Notes: generated by a model not told the origin, from the letters alone. Positions 29,219 through 38,021 are shown, counted from the stretch's first letter. The stretch: DNA of 40,489 nucleotides from an uncultured Jannaschia sp. (GCF_947494055.1 NZ_CANLTR010000031.1:1-40489), one strand, 5' to 3'. A program made the numbers and translations.

Positions 29219-30048
29219 CCAGCGATCCTCAATCCCAGAATTTCACGGGCCTGTCGCCAGGTCGCGGCGCTGCGGCCATGCCTTTCAATGATCCCGACGC
29301 ATTGCCTGACCAAAGCGGCATTCGATGGGGCTAGCGTGTCCTTATCGAGGCGCATGTTGTCCTCGAGGCCGGTGCGGCAATGTCCGCCCAACTCGGCGCA
29401 CCAGTCGTTCAGCGTCGCCTGGTGTCGACCGATCCCGGCAGCGCACCAGGTCGCCTCCGGCATCAGTCGCCTTGTCGTTCTGGCCATGAACTCGAAGGCT
29501 TCCCGGTCAACCGGCATGGCGTTCTTGACGCCCATCACGAACTGGACATGCAATGGACCTTTGAGGCGTCCGTCTTCGACCATGCTTGCAGCTTGGTAAA
29601 TATGGCTCAGATCGAATGCCTCGATCTCAGGCTTGACGTCATGCTTGTCCATCTCCGACGCCAGCCAATCGACGAGGTCAGGACTGTTCTCGTACACCCG
29701 GGTCGGAAAGTTGCTTGATCCGACCGCCAGAGAGGCCATGTCCGGCTGCAACGGCAACATGGCGCCGCGTTCGTGGCCTGTCCCCGAACGCCCGCCAGTC
29801 GAGAGCTGGATGATCAACCCCGGGCAATGCTCGCGCAGCCCCTCCATCAGTGATCCGAATTTCTCCGGATCGGACGTCGCCGTGCCATCGGAGTTTCGGA
29901 CATGGCAATGGGCAATGGTCGCTCCTGCCTCGAAAGCTTCGTGTGTCGACTCGATCTGCTCCGAGATCGTGATCGGCACCGCCGGGTTATTAGATTTCTG
30001 CGGCAGCGACCCGGTGATCGCCACACATATGATGCACGGATCGTGCAT
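29215..30048 (-). CDS. BKACE family 3-keto acid cleavage enzyme
   Basis: A 277-aa TIM-barrel enzyme (former DUF849). BKACE enzymes condense a 3-keto acid with acetyl-CoA and split it to acetoacetate plus a new acyl-CoA. Seen: AITGSLPQKSNNPAVPIT at the N-terminus, the zinc motif GATIAHCHVRNSDG (His-x-His at about 46-48) and AAGIGRHQATLNDWCAELGG near the end. ATG 30048 overlaps the stop of the dioxygenase gene (ATGA); the longer in-frame extension upstream lies in that gene. The neighbours suggest 3-oxoadipate as the substrate, giving succinyl-CoA plus acetoacetate (inference). Confidence 0.88.
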   Translation of the reverse strand: MHDPCIICVAITGSLPQKSNNPAVPITISEQIESTHEAFEAGATIAHCHVRNSDGTATSDPEKFGSLMEGLREHCPGLIIQLSTGGRSGTGHERGAMLPLQPDMASLAVGSSNFPTRVYENSPDLVDWLASEMDKHDVKPEIEAFDLSHIYQAASMVEDGRLKGPLHVQFVMGVKNAMPVDREAFEFMARTTRRLMPEATWCAAGIGRHQATLNDWCAELGGHCRTGLEDNMRLDKDTLAPSNAALVRQCVGIIERHGRSAATWRQAREILGLRIAG

Positions 30049-30899
30049 CACTGGTCCTTTCCAATTGGCACAAGCACAAAATCGAAGGGTGAGCGCCACA
30101 TGGTCGCTCCGCCCTCGACTGCCTCGAACGGTGCGACAAGAGTTCGCTTCACACCGAAAACGGTATCCGAGTCGAGGTAGACATCATCGCCGACGAATGT
30201 GTGGGTGACGACTTTCTGGAAACCCGGCGCGGTCACCAGGTAATGCATGTGGGCTGGGCGGAAGGGATGGCGGCCAAGGCGGCCGAGCATCTGTCCCACG
30301 GGACCGTCGTCTGGGATCGGGTAGGAGACCGGCTTGATGCCGACAAAGCTGTAGCAACCATCCGGGCCAGTCACGAAGATGCCGCGATTGTTCCACTTCG
30401 GCTGGATGCCCGGTTGCTGCACGTCATAGAAGCCATCCGAGTTGTCTGACCAGACATCGATGCGGGCGTCCTCGACCGGATTGCCGTCGAGGTCGGTCAC
30501 GCGACCCTCGAAGAGACAACTCTCGCCTTTGCCGTCGAGCGAGATGCTGGCGCCCATCGGCCGCTCCGGCGCGCCAACGACATGGAAGGGCCCGAATACG
30601 GTGTTCTCGGTCGCTTCCTCGGGGCGGCGGTTGTTGATCGCGTCCACCAGCATGGAGAAGCCGAGTGTGTCGCTGAGGAGAATGAACTCCTGGCGCTCCT
30701 CCGAGCAGATTTGGCCGGTCTTCGTCAGGAAATCGATGCCGATTTCCCATTCGTCCTGCGTGAGCTGCACCTCCTTTGCGAATGCGTGGAGATGCTTGAC
30801 GAGCGCGGACATGACCTCGGCCAGTCGCGGTTCCGTGTCGGAGGCGATACGGGCGTTGACGGCCTCGACCGAACCTTCCTCGGTAAAATACGTGTTCAT
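30048..30899 (-). CDS. Intradiol ring-cleavage dioxygenase (hydroxyquinol 1,2-dioxygenase type)
   Basis: A 283-aa non-haem Fe(III) dioxygenase. The N-terminal helical domain (about 1-100, with FLTKTGQICSEERQEFILLS) is typical of catechol/hydroxyquinol dioxygenases. The iron ligands are visible as Tyr in DGFYDVQQPG, Tyr in VSYPIPDDGP, and two His in HPFRPAHMHYLV. With maleylacetate reductase upstream, hydroxyquinol (1,2,4-trihydroxybenzene) is the most likely substrate, giving maleylacetate. ATG 30899 has GAGGAGAACCAC before it, which decides the start. It lies 102 bases after the reductase gene. Confidence 0.9.
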   Translation of the reverse strand: MNTYFTEEGSVEAVNARIASDTEPRLAEVMSALVKHLHAFAKEVQLTQDEWEIGIDFLTKTGQICSEERQEFILLSDTLGFSMLVDAINNRRPEEATENTVFGPFHVVGAPERPMGASISLDGKGESCLFEGRVTDLDGNPVEDARIDVWSDNSDGFYDVQQPGIQPKWNNRGIFVTGPDGCYSFVGIKPVSYPIPDDGPVGQMLGRLGRHPFRPAHMHYLVTAPGFQKVVTHTFVGDDVYLDSDTVFGVKRTLVAPFEAVEGGATMWRSPFDFVLVPIGKDQ

Positions 30900-31001
30900 G
30901 TGGTTCTCCTCGTTGCGGGGCTCCAGCGTCGAAGCTGCACCCACGGCTGGCGATCGAGCGGGGCCCCGACCTCCGGAAGCGCCCATGTCGGAGCCGCGAT
31001 G

Positions 31002-32063
31002 TCACGGCTGCGGTTCGGCTCCCTCCCAGGCGCGCTGCAGCAGGTCGCGCAGCGGCGCGGCTTCGACCTTGCGCGGGTTCCAGTAGGGATTGGCGAGCGC
31101 GATCTCGCAGGCACGGTCGAGATCGGTTTCCTTCACGCCCAGATCGCGCAGCGCCGTCGGGACTCCGAGCTGCGCTGCCATCCTGTGCAGGCCGGTGGGC
31201 GCGTCTGGAGCGCCGATCGCCGCCGCGATCCGCTCCATCGCCTCGGGCGCTGCGGGACTGTTATAAGCCAGTGCATGCGGCAGGACGATGGTGTGCGTCT
31301 CTGCGTGGGGCAGATTGAAGCTGCCGCCGAGCGTGTGGCAGAGCTTGTGATGCAGCGCCATTCCCACATGTCCCAGGACCGTTCCGCAAAGCCAGGCGCC
31401 GTAGAGGCAGCGCGCGCGGGCGTCCTTGTTCTCGGGGGTCTCGACGAGCGTCTGCATGCCCTCGGCCAGCGCGCGGATCCCCTCCTCGGCCATGAGCGAC
31501 ATCACCGGATTGCCATCCTTGGCGTAAAGACCTTCTGCCGCATGAGCGATAGCGTTCATGCCGCTGACCAAAGACATGCCGACCGGCAGGCTCATGGTCA
31601 GGTCCGGGTCGTAGATGACGGACCGCGGCAGAACGCGCGCGTCCTTGCCGGTCTTCTTCAGGCCGGCCTCCGTAAGGCCATAGACGGGCGTCATCTCGGA
31701 CCCGGCATAGGTCGTGGGGATGGCGATGATCGGGATCGGCGCCTCCAGCGCGATGGCCTTGCCGAGACCGATCGTCGAGCCGCCGCCGATCGCCACCGCA
31801 CAATCGGCCTCGAGCTTGGCGGCGAGCTTCCGCGCCTTGCGGGCGCCTTCGATCGGCACGTGCATCTCCGCACCGTCATGGATGCCGGCGAGCCGCGAGC
31901 CGAGGAGTTCCGCCACCTGCTCAGCTTGCTTCCGCTGCTGCCGGGTGCAGAGGACCAAAGCCCGGGAGGATCCGATCGCCTCGACCTCTTCGCGAACCGA
32001 AGACAGTTTTCCCGCACCGAAAATGACCCGCGCGGGATTGGCCGTGTAGAGAAAATCCTTCAT
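31002..32063 (-). CDS. Maleylacetate reductase (iron-type alcohol dehydrogenase family)
   Basis: A 353-aa NAD(P)H-dependent reductase turning maleylacetate into 3-oxoadipate. Motifs: N-terminal RVIFGAGKLSSV, nucleotide motif VAIGGGSTIGLGKAIA, IPTTYAGSEMTPVYGLTE, and the later GMNAIAHAAEGLY and HHKLCHTLGGSFNLPHAETH. The His residues of the metal-site region are present in outline; members of this subgroup are often metal-independent. Length is normal. It sits between the Dabb gene and the ring-cleavage gene. Confidence 0.92.
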   Translation of the reverse strand: MKDFLYTANPARVIFGAGKLSSVREEVEAIGSSRALVLCTRQQRKQAEQVAELLGSRLAGIHDGAEMHVPIEGARKARKLAAKLEADCAVAIGGGSTIGLGKAIALEAPIPIIAIPTTYAGSEMTPVYGLTEAGLKKTGKDARVLPRSVIYDPDLTMSLPVGMSLVSGMNAIAHAAEGLYAKDGNPVMSLMAEEGIRALAEGMQTLVETPENKDARARCLYGAWLCGTVLGHVGMALHHKLCHTLGGSFNLPHAETHTIVLPHALAYNSPAAPEAMERIAAAIGAPDAPTGLHRMAAQLGVPTALRDLGVKETDLDRACEIALANPYWNPRKVEAAPLRDLLQRAWEGAEPQP

Positions 32064-32103
32064 GCGAGCACCCCCTTGCCGCGCGGCCCCGAGCCACCGG
32101 TGC

Positions 32104-32403
32104 TCATAGCGTGTAATCCACTTGGAAGCGGGCGATCCGCGTCTGCCCGAGTTCCCACTTCACCCGGAGATGCGCCGGGTGGGTTCCGTAGGCATCGAGA
32201 GCCTCCTGGCTTTCGAACTCGGAGTAGAGGACGACGTCGCAGGCGTAGTCGACGCGGCTGTGATCGAAACCCACTTCGAGATGAAGCAGGCCCGGCACTT
32301 CACCGCGCAACTCCTCGAAACGCGATCGCAGGAACTCCGCCGCCTTGCGGCGATCCTCCTCTGTCTCGCCCGACATGTTCCACATGACGATATGCTTGAT
32401 CAT
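32104..32403 (-). CDS. Dabb (stress-responsive A/B barrel) protein
   Basis: A 99-aa single-domain dimeric alpha-beta barrel: MIKHIVMWNM, a long charged helix, LLHLEVGFDHSRVDYACDVV, LYSEFESQEALDAYGTHPAH. The YxxHPxH ending is the Dabb signature. Dabb proteins include polyketide cyclases/aromatases as well as proteins of unknown role. Its place just before maleylacetate reductase (40-base gap) makes a dehydration or aromatisation step, or a monooxygenase-type step, conceivable; unproven. Confidence 0.85.
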   Translation of the reverse strand: MIKHIVMWNMSGETEEDRRKAAEFLRSRFEELRGEVPGLLHLEVGFDHSRVDYACDVVLYSEFESQEALDAYGTHPAHLRVKWELGQTRIARFQVDYTL

Positions 32404-32549
32404 GGTGTTGCTCCGAAAATCTGGGCCGAAGTCTCAGGCTTTTTCTGGTTGGATGACGGGAGCCGGGGTCACTACCCGACGTGTTCGCTCGATCGATTGC
32501 CGCCGCCCGTAGGCGACGACAGAAGGTACAGCCCGGAAGAAAGCCGTGC

Positions 32550-33635
32550 TTACAGCGTAACCTCTGCGCCGGCCTGCGATGAGGATGCGAACAGGGCTTC
32601 GAGGATGAGGTTGATGTTGTGCGCCTGCTGCGCCGGGACGTTCGAAGGGGCTCCTGAGCGAAGGGAAGCCTCGAAAGCTGAGGCTTCGCGGTCGAAGTAG
32701 ACTGGGTTCCCGATCTCCGCGATCTCAGGGGAATAGACGGTCTTCCGAACCGCCCAGAGTTCGGGAAAGCTCGTCTCCTGCCATTCGGTCCAGCCGGCTG
32801 GCTGGCCGGTCTTGCCGTTGGTATAGAGTTTGTAGGAGGCAGGCAGCGGACGGGAATGCATCACGCCTTCGGTGCCGTATGCGGTGATGTCCCAGCTCTC
32901 TGTCCAGGGCAGCGGATCCCATGACATGAAATCGATCGTAACCAACTTGTCGTCATAGTTCAGGACCGCGCCGACGGCGTCCTCGCGGGACGTCGGCTCC
33001 ATCAATCCGTCGAACTTCGTGATGCGGGCGTTGACCGACCGGGGCATCCCGAAGTGATGCAGCAGGCGGTCGATCGTGTGACAGCCGATGACGTAGAAGG
33101 CACCGCCGATATCGCCGGGCTGGCGCATGTGATCGGTGTCGGCCTCGTTGTGCGAACAGCCGGCATGGGCGCGCACCTGCAATACCTTGCCGAGCTGTCC
33201 CGATTGCAGGACTTCCTGCATCTTGTCGACCGATGGCGCGTAGCGCCAGCAATAGCCGACTTGGAAGAGCTGGCCCGTCCGTTCCGCCGTCTCAACGAGC
33301 CGCACGGTGTCCTGCGAGCCCCGCCCAGCAGGCTTCTCGCAAAGGACCGCCTTGCCGGCTTCCATCGCCTCGATCGCCCAGTCGGCCATCAGGTAGCTTT
33401 TGGGATGAATCATCACCGCATGGACGTCCGGGTCGGCGAGGATTTCGTCCTTGGTGCGCTTCTCGATCCCCATAGCGTCGACGAAGGCGTCGAGGAGCGG
33501 CGTATCGTCGTAGGCGCCCAGAACCTTCGCGTTCGGCATGCGCAGGAATGCCTTCACCCGGCCGGAGGTGTGCGGATGGGTGATGCCGAGACAGGCGATC
33601 CCGAGCGTCGCGTCGTTTCCGATGGCATAGGTCAT
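32550..33635 (-). CDS. Gfo/Idh/MocA family oxidoreductase
   Basis: A 361-aa NAD(P)-dependent dehydrogenase. Rossmann start with IACLGITHPHTSGRVKAFLR (variant of the usual GxGxxG), the CEKPAGRG motif with the catalytic Lys at about 100, and the C-terminal alpha/beta domain with GGAFYVIGCHTIDRLLHHFG carrying the usual Gly/Asp/His. The aberrant nucleotide loop (GITHPH) is a subgroup feature. The substrate is probably a sugar or cyclitol. Gap to the iolG-like gene is 33 bases, so they are co-transcribed. Confidence 0.88.
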   Translation of the reverse strand: MTYAIGNDATLGIACLGITHPHTSGRVKAFLRMPNAKVLGAYDDTPLLDAFVDAMGIEKRTKDEILADPDVHAVMIHPKSYLMADWAIEAMEAGKAVLCEKPAGRGSQDTVRLVETAERTGQLFQVGYCWRYAPSVDKMQEVLQSGQLGKVLQVRAHAGCSHNEADTDHMRQPGDIGGAFYVIGCHTIDRLLHHFGMPRSVNARITKFDGLMEPTSREDAVGAVLNYDDKLVTIDFMSWDPLPWTESWDITAYGTEGVMHSRPLPASYKLYTNGKTGQPAGWTEWQETSFPELWAVRKTVYSPEIAEIGNPVYFDREASAFEASLRSGAPSNVPAQQAHNINLILEALFASSSQAGAEVTL

Positions 33636-33668
33636 GGATATTGTCCTCCCTTGGAATGGTGCTTGTTC

Positions 33669-34661
33669 TCAGACCGAGACGGCGCGGCCGGTGCGCGCGG
33701 ACTCGACGGCGCATTCGGCCAGTCGCAGGGCCTGGACCCCGTCGCGCACGCTGGTGGGCATGGACTTCCCGCCGGCGACGGCATCGATGAAGGCCTCCAT
33801 CTCCGCCCGGTATGCCTGGGTGTAGCGCTCGAGAAAGAAGTTCAGCAAAGGTTCGCGTGCGTCGGTGAACTCGGCGTTCGTGAAGCGCATCGTGGTCGGG
33901 CGCAGGTTGTCCTGGGTCAGCATGCCCGTGGCGCCCAGAACCTCGACCCGCTGGTCGTAGCCGTAGACCGCCTCACGGCAATTGTTGATATGGGCCTGCC
34001 GGCCGCTCTCGGTCTGGAGCAGGACCATGGCCGTGTCGTAGTCGTCGTAATCGCTCAGCGTCGGATCAATCAGGCGGGCGCCGATCGCGGTGACGAGAAC
34101 CGGCTCCTCGCCCAGGAGCCACCGCGCCATGTCGAGATCGTGGATGGTCATGTCGCGGAAGATGCCGCCCGAGCTCTTCACGTAGGAGGCTGGCGGCATG
34201 CCCGGATCGCGGCTCGATATGATCACCTGACGAACCTCGCCGATGCGCCCGGCATCGATGGCCCGGCGCATCTCGGCGAAGGTGCTGTCGAAGCGGCGGT
34301 TGAAGGCTAACATCACCCGACCACCCACGCGCTCGATCTCGGCGGCGGCGCTTTCGCTCTCGGTCATGTCGAGGTCGATCGGCTTCTCGCAGAGGACCGC
34401 CTTGCCGAGCTCGACCGCCTTCAGAAGGAAGCCGACATGCGTGTCGGTGGGCGTGCCGATCACCACCGCATCCACGTCTGGCCGCGCGATGGCCGCCATG
34501 CAATCGGTCATTGCCTCGGCCCCGTGCGACGCAGCCACCGGCTCGACCACCTCGGCAAAGGGATCGGCGACGGCGATCAGCGTCGCCTTCGAACTTGCTG
34601 CGACATTGGCAGCATGGATCTTGCCGATGCGCCCGGCACCAAGAACCGCTATTCCAACCAT
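33669..34661 (-). CDS. iolG: Inositol 2-dehydrogenase-like oxidoreductase
   Basis: A 330-aa Gfo/Idh/MocA dehydrogenase close to IolG. It has AVLGAGRIGKIHAANVAA (dinucleotide loop), LCEKPIDLDM (catalytic Lys at about 95), AFNRRFDSTFAEMRRAIDAG and GGIFRDMTIHDLDMARWLLG with the conserved Asp and His. IolG oxidises myo-inositol to 2-keto-myo-inositol. No iolB, C, D or E genes are in the window, so the substrate could be another cyclitol or sugar. The symbol is by resemblance. Confidence 0.8.
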   Translation of the reverse strand: MVGIAVLGAGRIGKIHAANVAASSKATLIAVADPFAEVVEPVAASHGAEAMTDCMAAIARPDVDAVVIGTPTDTHVGFLLKAVELGKAVLCEKPIDLDMTESESAAAEIERVGGRVMLAFNRRFDSTFAEMRRAIDAGRIGEVRQVIISSRDPGMPPASYVKSSGGIFRDMTIHDLDMARWLLGEEPVLVTAIGARLIDPTLSDYDDYDTAMVLLQTESGRQAHINNCREAVYGYDQRVEVLGATGMLTQDNLRPTTMRFTNAEFTDAREPLLNFFLERYTQAYRAEMEAFIDAVAGGKSMPTSVRDGVQALRLAECAVESARTGRAVSV

Positions 34662-34716
34662 TATTGTCTTTCCTGTCCGTGATGTTTGACGCGCATCGCG
34701 CCGAATGATGTGCGGA

Positions 34717-35595
34717 TCAGTCCGCAGGCAGCTTGACCGCCTTGAATTGCTTCATCGTGGTATCGAACGCCCGCTGCGCCGCCATCTCGAGCGGCAGGTA
34801 GCGATGCGCTGCCGAGATCACCTCGACCCCCCAATAGCCGCGATAGCCGACGTCGAGGATCGCCTGGACCTGTGCGGCGATGTCGATCGTGCCCTCTCCG
34901 CACAAACGCCTGTAATGCGTGGAATCATTGAATAGCGTGCCCAGAACCTCGGGCCCTGCGTCGTCGAGCTCGACTGCTCTCAGGAATTCGAGCGGGATCT
35001 TGTGGATGTCCTCGGCGCTCATGCCGCCGCGCTCGACATGCCATGTGTCGACGAGCAGGCCGCCATTGGTGACGCCGAGTCCATCGAAGAGTGCCAGCCC
35101 GATATCGATGGTGTCGATACTGGCGAAAGGCAGGAACTCGATCGCGATGTCGATGTTCAGGGGCGCAGCGCGGTCGCAGATCGTGCGCAACGACGCGCGC
35201 ATCGCGTCGATATCGGGCGCCTCGGTCTCGAAGACGCCGCCGCCGAGCTTGATCTTCTTTACGCCGAGCTCCGCGCCGACCTCGAGCATCCGGTCGTACA
35301 TCGTGTCGGAGGCAAGGCGCAGGTCGCCGTCGAGGTGCCAGTCCGTCAGGAACTCCAGTTCCACGTGGCGGATGCCGTTGTCGTCGAAGATGCGGCGCAT
35401 GGTCGGCAGACTGTATTCGGCGACCGACGCCTCGATGTCGGCCATGACGAAGCCCATGCCGCGCCAGCCGATCCGCCCGGAGACCTCGGCACGGTCCTTG
35501 AGGGGAAACGGGCTGATCTCGCTCGGGGCACCCGGCCAGGTGGCGCCGCTCACCGTCCAGTAGGACGCGCAAAGGTCGATGTCTTCAATTCTCAT
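34717..35595 (-). CDS. Sugar isomerase/epimerase-like TIM-barrel protein
   Basis: A 292-aa protein of the xylose-isomerase-like TIM-barrel superfamily, which includes IolE dehydratase and IolI isomerase. Metal-site residues are visible as Glu in HVELEFLTDWHLDGD, Glu in DIAIEFLPFASIDT, Asp/His in LLVDTWHVERGG and the late YWGVEVISAAHRYL. ATG 35595 is used because MRIEDIDLCASYWTVSG starts the domain and the extension upstream is unlike protein; CTGGA is a weak ribosome site. In this operon a dehydratase or isomerase acting on a keto-cyclitol is plausible. Confidence 0.82.
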   Translation of the reverse strand: MRIEDIDLCASYWTVSGATWPGAPSEISPFPLKDRAEVSGRIGWRGMGFVMADIEASVAEYSLPTMRRIFDDNGIRHVELEFLTDWHLDGDLRLASDTMYDRMLEVGAELGVKKIKLGGGVFETEAPDIDAMRASLRTICDRAAPLNIDIAIEFLPFASIDTIDIGLALFDGLGVTNGGLLVDTWHVERGGMSAEDIHKIPLEFLRAVELDDAGPEVLGTLFNDSTHYRRLCGEGTIDIAAQVQAILDVGYRGYWGVEVISAAHRYLPLEMAAQRAFDTTMKQFKAVKLPAD

Positions 35596-35630
35596 TCCAG
35601 GGCCTCGGGCGATGCTGGTGTGGATATGGT

Positions 35631-35825
35631 TCAGGCGCTGCAGGCCAGGACGACGCAAGTCGGTTCGATCTCACCGACACGCGCCTGAGGCTCTCCGGTG
35701 ATGGCACCGGCAATCTTCGTCAGCCGCAGGTTCGCCCCGTCGGCAGTGCGCGGAGCGGCGGTCTCGACCGACAGCTCCTCGTCGAAGCGGGCGCGGTCGA
35801 ACGAGCTTCCGGATGGGTTTTTCAT
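35631..35825 (-). CDS. Small 64-aa protein in the uptake operon
   Basis: A 64-aa frame with GGGAGGATGAA placed 6 bases before ATG 35825, a very good ribosome site. It is hydrophilic and acidic at first (MKNPSGSSFDRARFDEELSV), ending GEIEPTCVVLACSA with two Cys. It lies between the permease and isomerase genes with short gaps, in the operon direction. No family recognised; there is no membrane segment or signal peptide. It may be a small accessory protein; the strong start makes it worth keeping. Confidence 0.55.
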   Translation of the reverse strand: MKNPSGSSFDRARFDEELSVETAAPRTADGANLRLTKIAGAITGEPQARVGEIEPTCVVLACSA

Positions 35826-35918
35826 TTCATCCTCCCTGTGCCGGCGATCGGGTCTCGGATCGCGACGCCAGCCTCTTGTTGCGAGGCGTCGCGCCCCCGG
35901 GAAGGGCGCGACGCCGTT

Positions 35919-37121
35919 TCAGAAGCTCTGCTGGCCCGTCGCCTTTTCGATCAGCCTGTCGATCGAGACGGCCAGGACGAGCAGGAAGCCGGTGACGATC
36001 AGCCGGATCTCGTTCTCGACGCCCATCAGGTTCAACCCGTTGCTCACCGTCCCGATCACCAACGCTCCGAGCAGAGCCGCATAAATTGCGCCGCGGCCGC
36101 CGAACAGGCTCACGCCGCCGATGACCGCCGCCGCGATGGATTCGAGCAGCAGCGTGCCGCCACCGACCCCGCCCCCGGAGAAGACGCCGACCCCGAGGGT
36201 CCGCGAGGCCGCGATGATGCCCGCAAGCGCGGCGACGCCGCCCGCGATGGCGAAGGCCGCCATCTTGAGTCCGGCGACGTTGACGCCGTTGCGTCTTGCG
36301 GCCTCGGCGTTGTTGCCCACGGCGTAGAGGAACAGTCCGAACTGCGTCTCCTGAAGGACGTAGCCGCCGATTCCGAGCAGGATCGCGAAGATCAGGACCA
36401 CGAGCGGAATGCCCTGGTGCGCCGTCAGGATGGCAACGACGAGGATGCCGAAGGCGGCGGCGGCGCCGATCGGCAGGACGACACCCTGCAGGAACGGGAT
36501 CTCCAGCCCGGCCTTCCTCCGGCTCGCCACGTTCGAGAGCACCAGGGCCGCGAAGGCGCCGATGCCGATCGCAAGGACGAGCCAGGCCCACGGGCCGGAG
36601 ATGCTGGTGAGGGCGATCCTCTCGAGGCCGGTCCCGCTCAGGCTGTAGCGGGCCGTCTCCGGCAGCAGGATCAGCTGCAGGCCGTTGAGCGCGAGCCCGA
36701 GGCCGAGGGTCACGACGAAGGACGGGACACCAACGTAAGTCACCCAACGTGCGGAGAGGCTGCCGATGCCGGCTCCCAGCAGGACGGCGATCGGAATGGC
36801 GATCCATGGCGAGAACCCGTACTCCACGATGATCTTTGCCATGAACACCGACGTCAGACCGTTGATGGCGGCCACCGAGAGGTCGATCTCCGCGACGAGC
36901 AGGACGAACATCAGGCCCAAGGCCATGATGCCGACGACCGTGCTCTGGACGAGCAGGTTCGACAGGTTGCGCGGCGTGAGGAACACGTCGCTCTGGGCGG
37001 CGAAGAAGATCCACAGCACGACCAGACCGAGAACGATCGGGAGGGCGCGGAATTCGCTTGTCAGGAGTTCGCTGAAGCTGCGGCGGCGCACGGCAGGTGC
37101 GTCGGGGGCTACATGGGCCAT
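35919..37121 (-). CDS. Sugar ABC transporter permease (XylH/RbsC type)
   Basis: A 400-aa inner-membrane permease with about ten hydrophobic segments. It begins with a cytoplasmic stretch (SFSELLTSEFRALP) and has the family motif GLMFVLLVAEIDLSVAAING, VTYVGVPSFVVTLGLGLALN, the EAA-type AVGNNAEAARRNGVNVAGLK and GGVSLFGGRGAIYAALLGAL. Length near 390-400 aa and layout fit XylH. It works with the ATPase and binding protein encoded just upstream. The substrate is unknown. Confidence 0.92.
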   Translation of the reverse strand: MAHVAPDAPAVRRRSFSELLTSEFRALPIVLGLVVLWIFFAAQSDVFLTPRNLSNLLVQSTVVGIMALGLMFVLLVAEIDLSVAAINGLTSVFMAKIIVEYGFSPWIAIPIAVLLGAGIGSLSARWVTYVGVPSFVVTLGLGLALNGLQLILLPETARYSLSGTGLERIALTSISGPWAWLVLAIGIGAFAALVLSNVASRRKAGLEIPFLQGVVLPIGAAAAFGILVVAILTAHQGIPLVVLIFAILLGIGGYVLQETQFGLFLYAVGNNAEAARRNGVNVAGLKMAAFAIAGGVAALAGIIAASRTLGVGVFSGGGVGGGTLLLESIAAAVIGGVSLFGGRGAIYAALLGALVIGTVSNGLNLMGVENEIRLIVTGFLLVLAVSIDRLIEKATGQQSF

Positions 37122-37153
37122 GGAATATCCTCGAATGTCAGAATGTGCCGCGG

Positions 37154-37963
37154 CTATCCCGCGAGATTGACGCCTACGTTGCCGCCAACCATGGCGTTCA
37201 CCACCTGCTCGCCCGTCACTTCGCTCGATTTGAAGCTCGCGACGTTGGCGCCGAGACGCATGACTTCGATCCGGTCGGTGGAATTCACGACGAAGTGGTG
37301 GATGTCATGGCTGACGACCACGATGCCGAGGCCCTGATCGGCCAGGGTCCGGATCAGCTTCGAGACGCTCTCCGCGGCCGAATGGCTCAACGCCGCCGTC
37401 GGTTCGTCGAGAATGACGACCTTGGGGGTCCAGAGGATCGAACGTGCGATGGCGATGTTCTGCCGCTGACCGCCAGACATCGCCCCAACGGGACGGGTCA
37501 GCGACATGCCTCCGAGCCGCATCCGGGTCAGCACCTCCCGTGCGCGGACCTCGCTCTCCGCGCGGCGGATGCGCCGCCCGCCCCAACGCGGGCCGGTCAG
37601 TTCACGTCCGAGGAACAGGTTCTGTACCGCGTCGAGATTGTGGCAAAGGGACAGGTCCTGATAGACCGTCTGGATACCGAGTTCCGTGGCATCGGTCGGC
37701 TTGCTGACGTGGACGGGTTTGCCTTCGAACAGGTACTCGCCGGAATCCATGGCATGGACGCCCGCCATGACCTTTACGAGGGTGGATTTTCCGGCTCCGT
37801 TATCGCCCACCAGGGCAACCACCTCGCCGGGATGAACTTCGACCGACGCGCCGCGAAGAGCGTGCAGCGATCCGAAGTGCTTCTGGATGTTGCGCATCGA
37901 GACCAGCGGCGTGTCGCTTGGACGTACCTCGGTATTCGGCCGTTGAGCTGTTTCCACGCCCAT
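37154..37963 (-). CDS. Sugar ABC transporter ATP-binding protein
   Basis: A 269-aa ATPase with one nucleotide-binding domain, unlike the roughly 500-aa double-domain XylG/RbsA. Walker A is GDNGAGKSTLVK at about 53, the Q-loop TVYQDLSLC, signature MSGGQRQNIAIAR, Walker B VVILDEPTAALS and the His switch VVVSHDIHH. Single-domain sugar ATPases (FrcA-like) of this group form homodimers. It lies 32 bases before the permease gene. Confidence 0.92.
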   Translation of the reverse strand: MGVETAQRPNTEVRPSDTPLVSMRNIQKHFGSLHALRGASVEVHPGEVVALVGDNGAGKSTLVKVMAGVHAMDSGEYLFEGKPVHVSKPTDATELGIQTVYQDLSLCHNLDAVQNLFLGRELTGPRWGGRRIRRAESEVRAREVLTRMRLGGMSLTRPVGAMSGGQRQNIAIARSILWTPKVVILDEPTAALSHSAAESVSKLIRTLADQGLGIVVVSHDIHHFVVNSTDRIEVMRLGANVASFKSSEVTGEQVVNAMVGGNVGVNLAG

Positions 37964-38021
37964 CTTCTATCCTCCCATAGATGATGTCGCGGGCGACGAT
38001 ACGCCGCCCGCCGTTCTCGCC

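Noticed and set aside
30582-32387. Long open frame on the plus strand opposite the dioxygenase and reductase genes
   Set aside because: It is antisense to well-supported enzymes, and its His/Arg/Asp/Gly-rich text is typical of GC-rich shadow frames.
33669-34661. A standard myo-inositol (iol) catabolic operon
   Set aside because: IolG-like and IolE/I-like genes are present, but iolA, B, C and D are absent and the downstream genes are aromatic-type.
35631-35825. RiPP-type modified peptide precursor
   Set aside because: The C-terminal Cys residues are suggestive, but no radical SAM, cyclodehydratase, lanthionine synthetase or peptidase gene is near.
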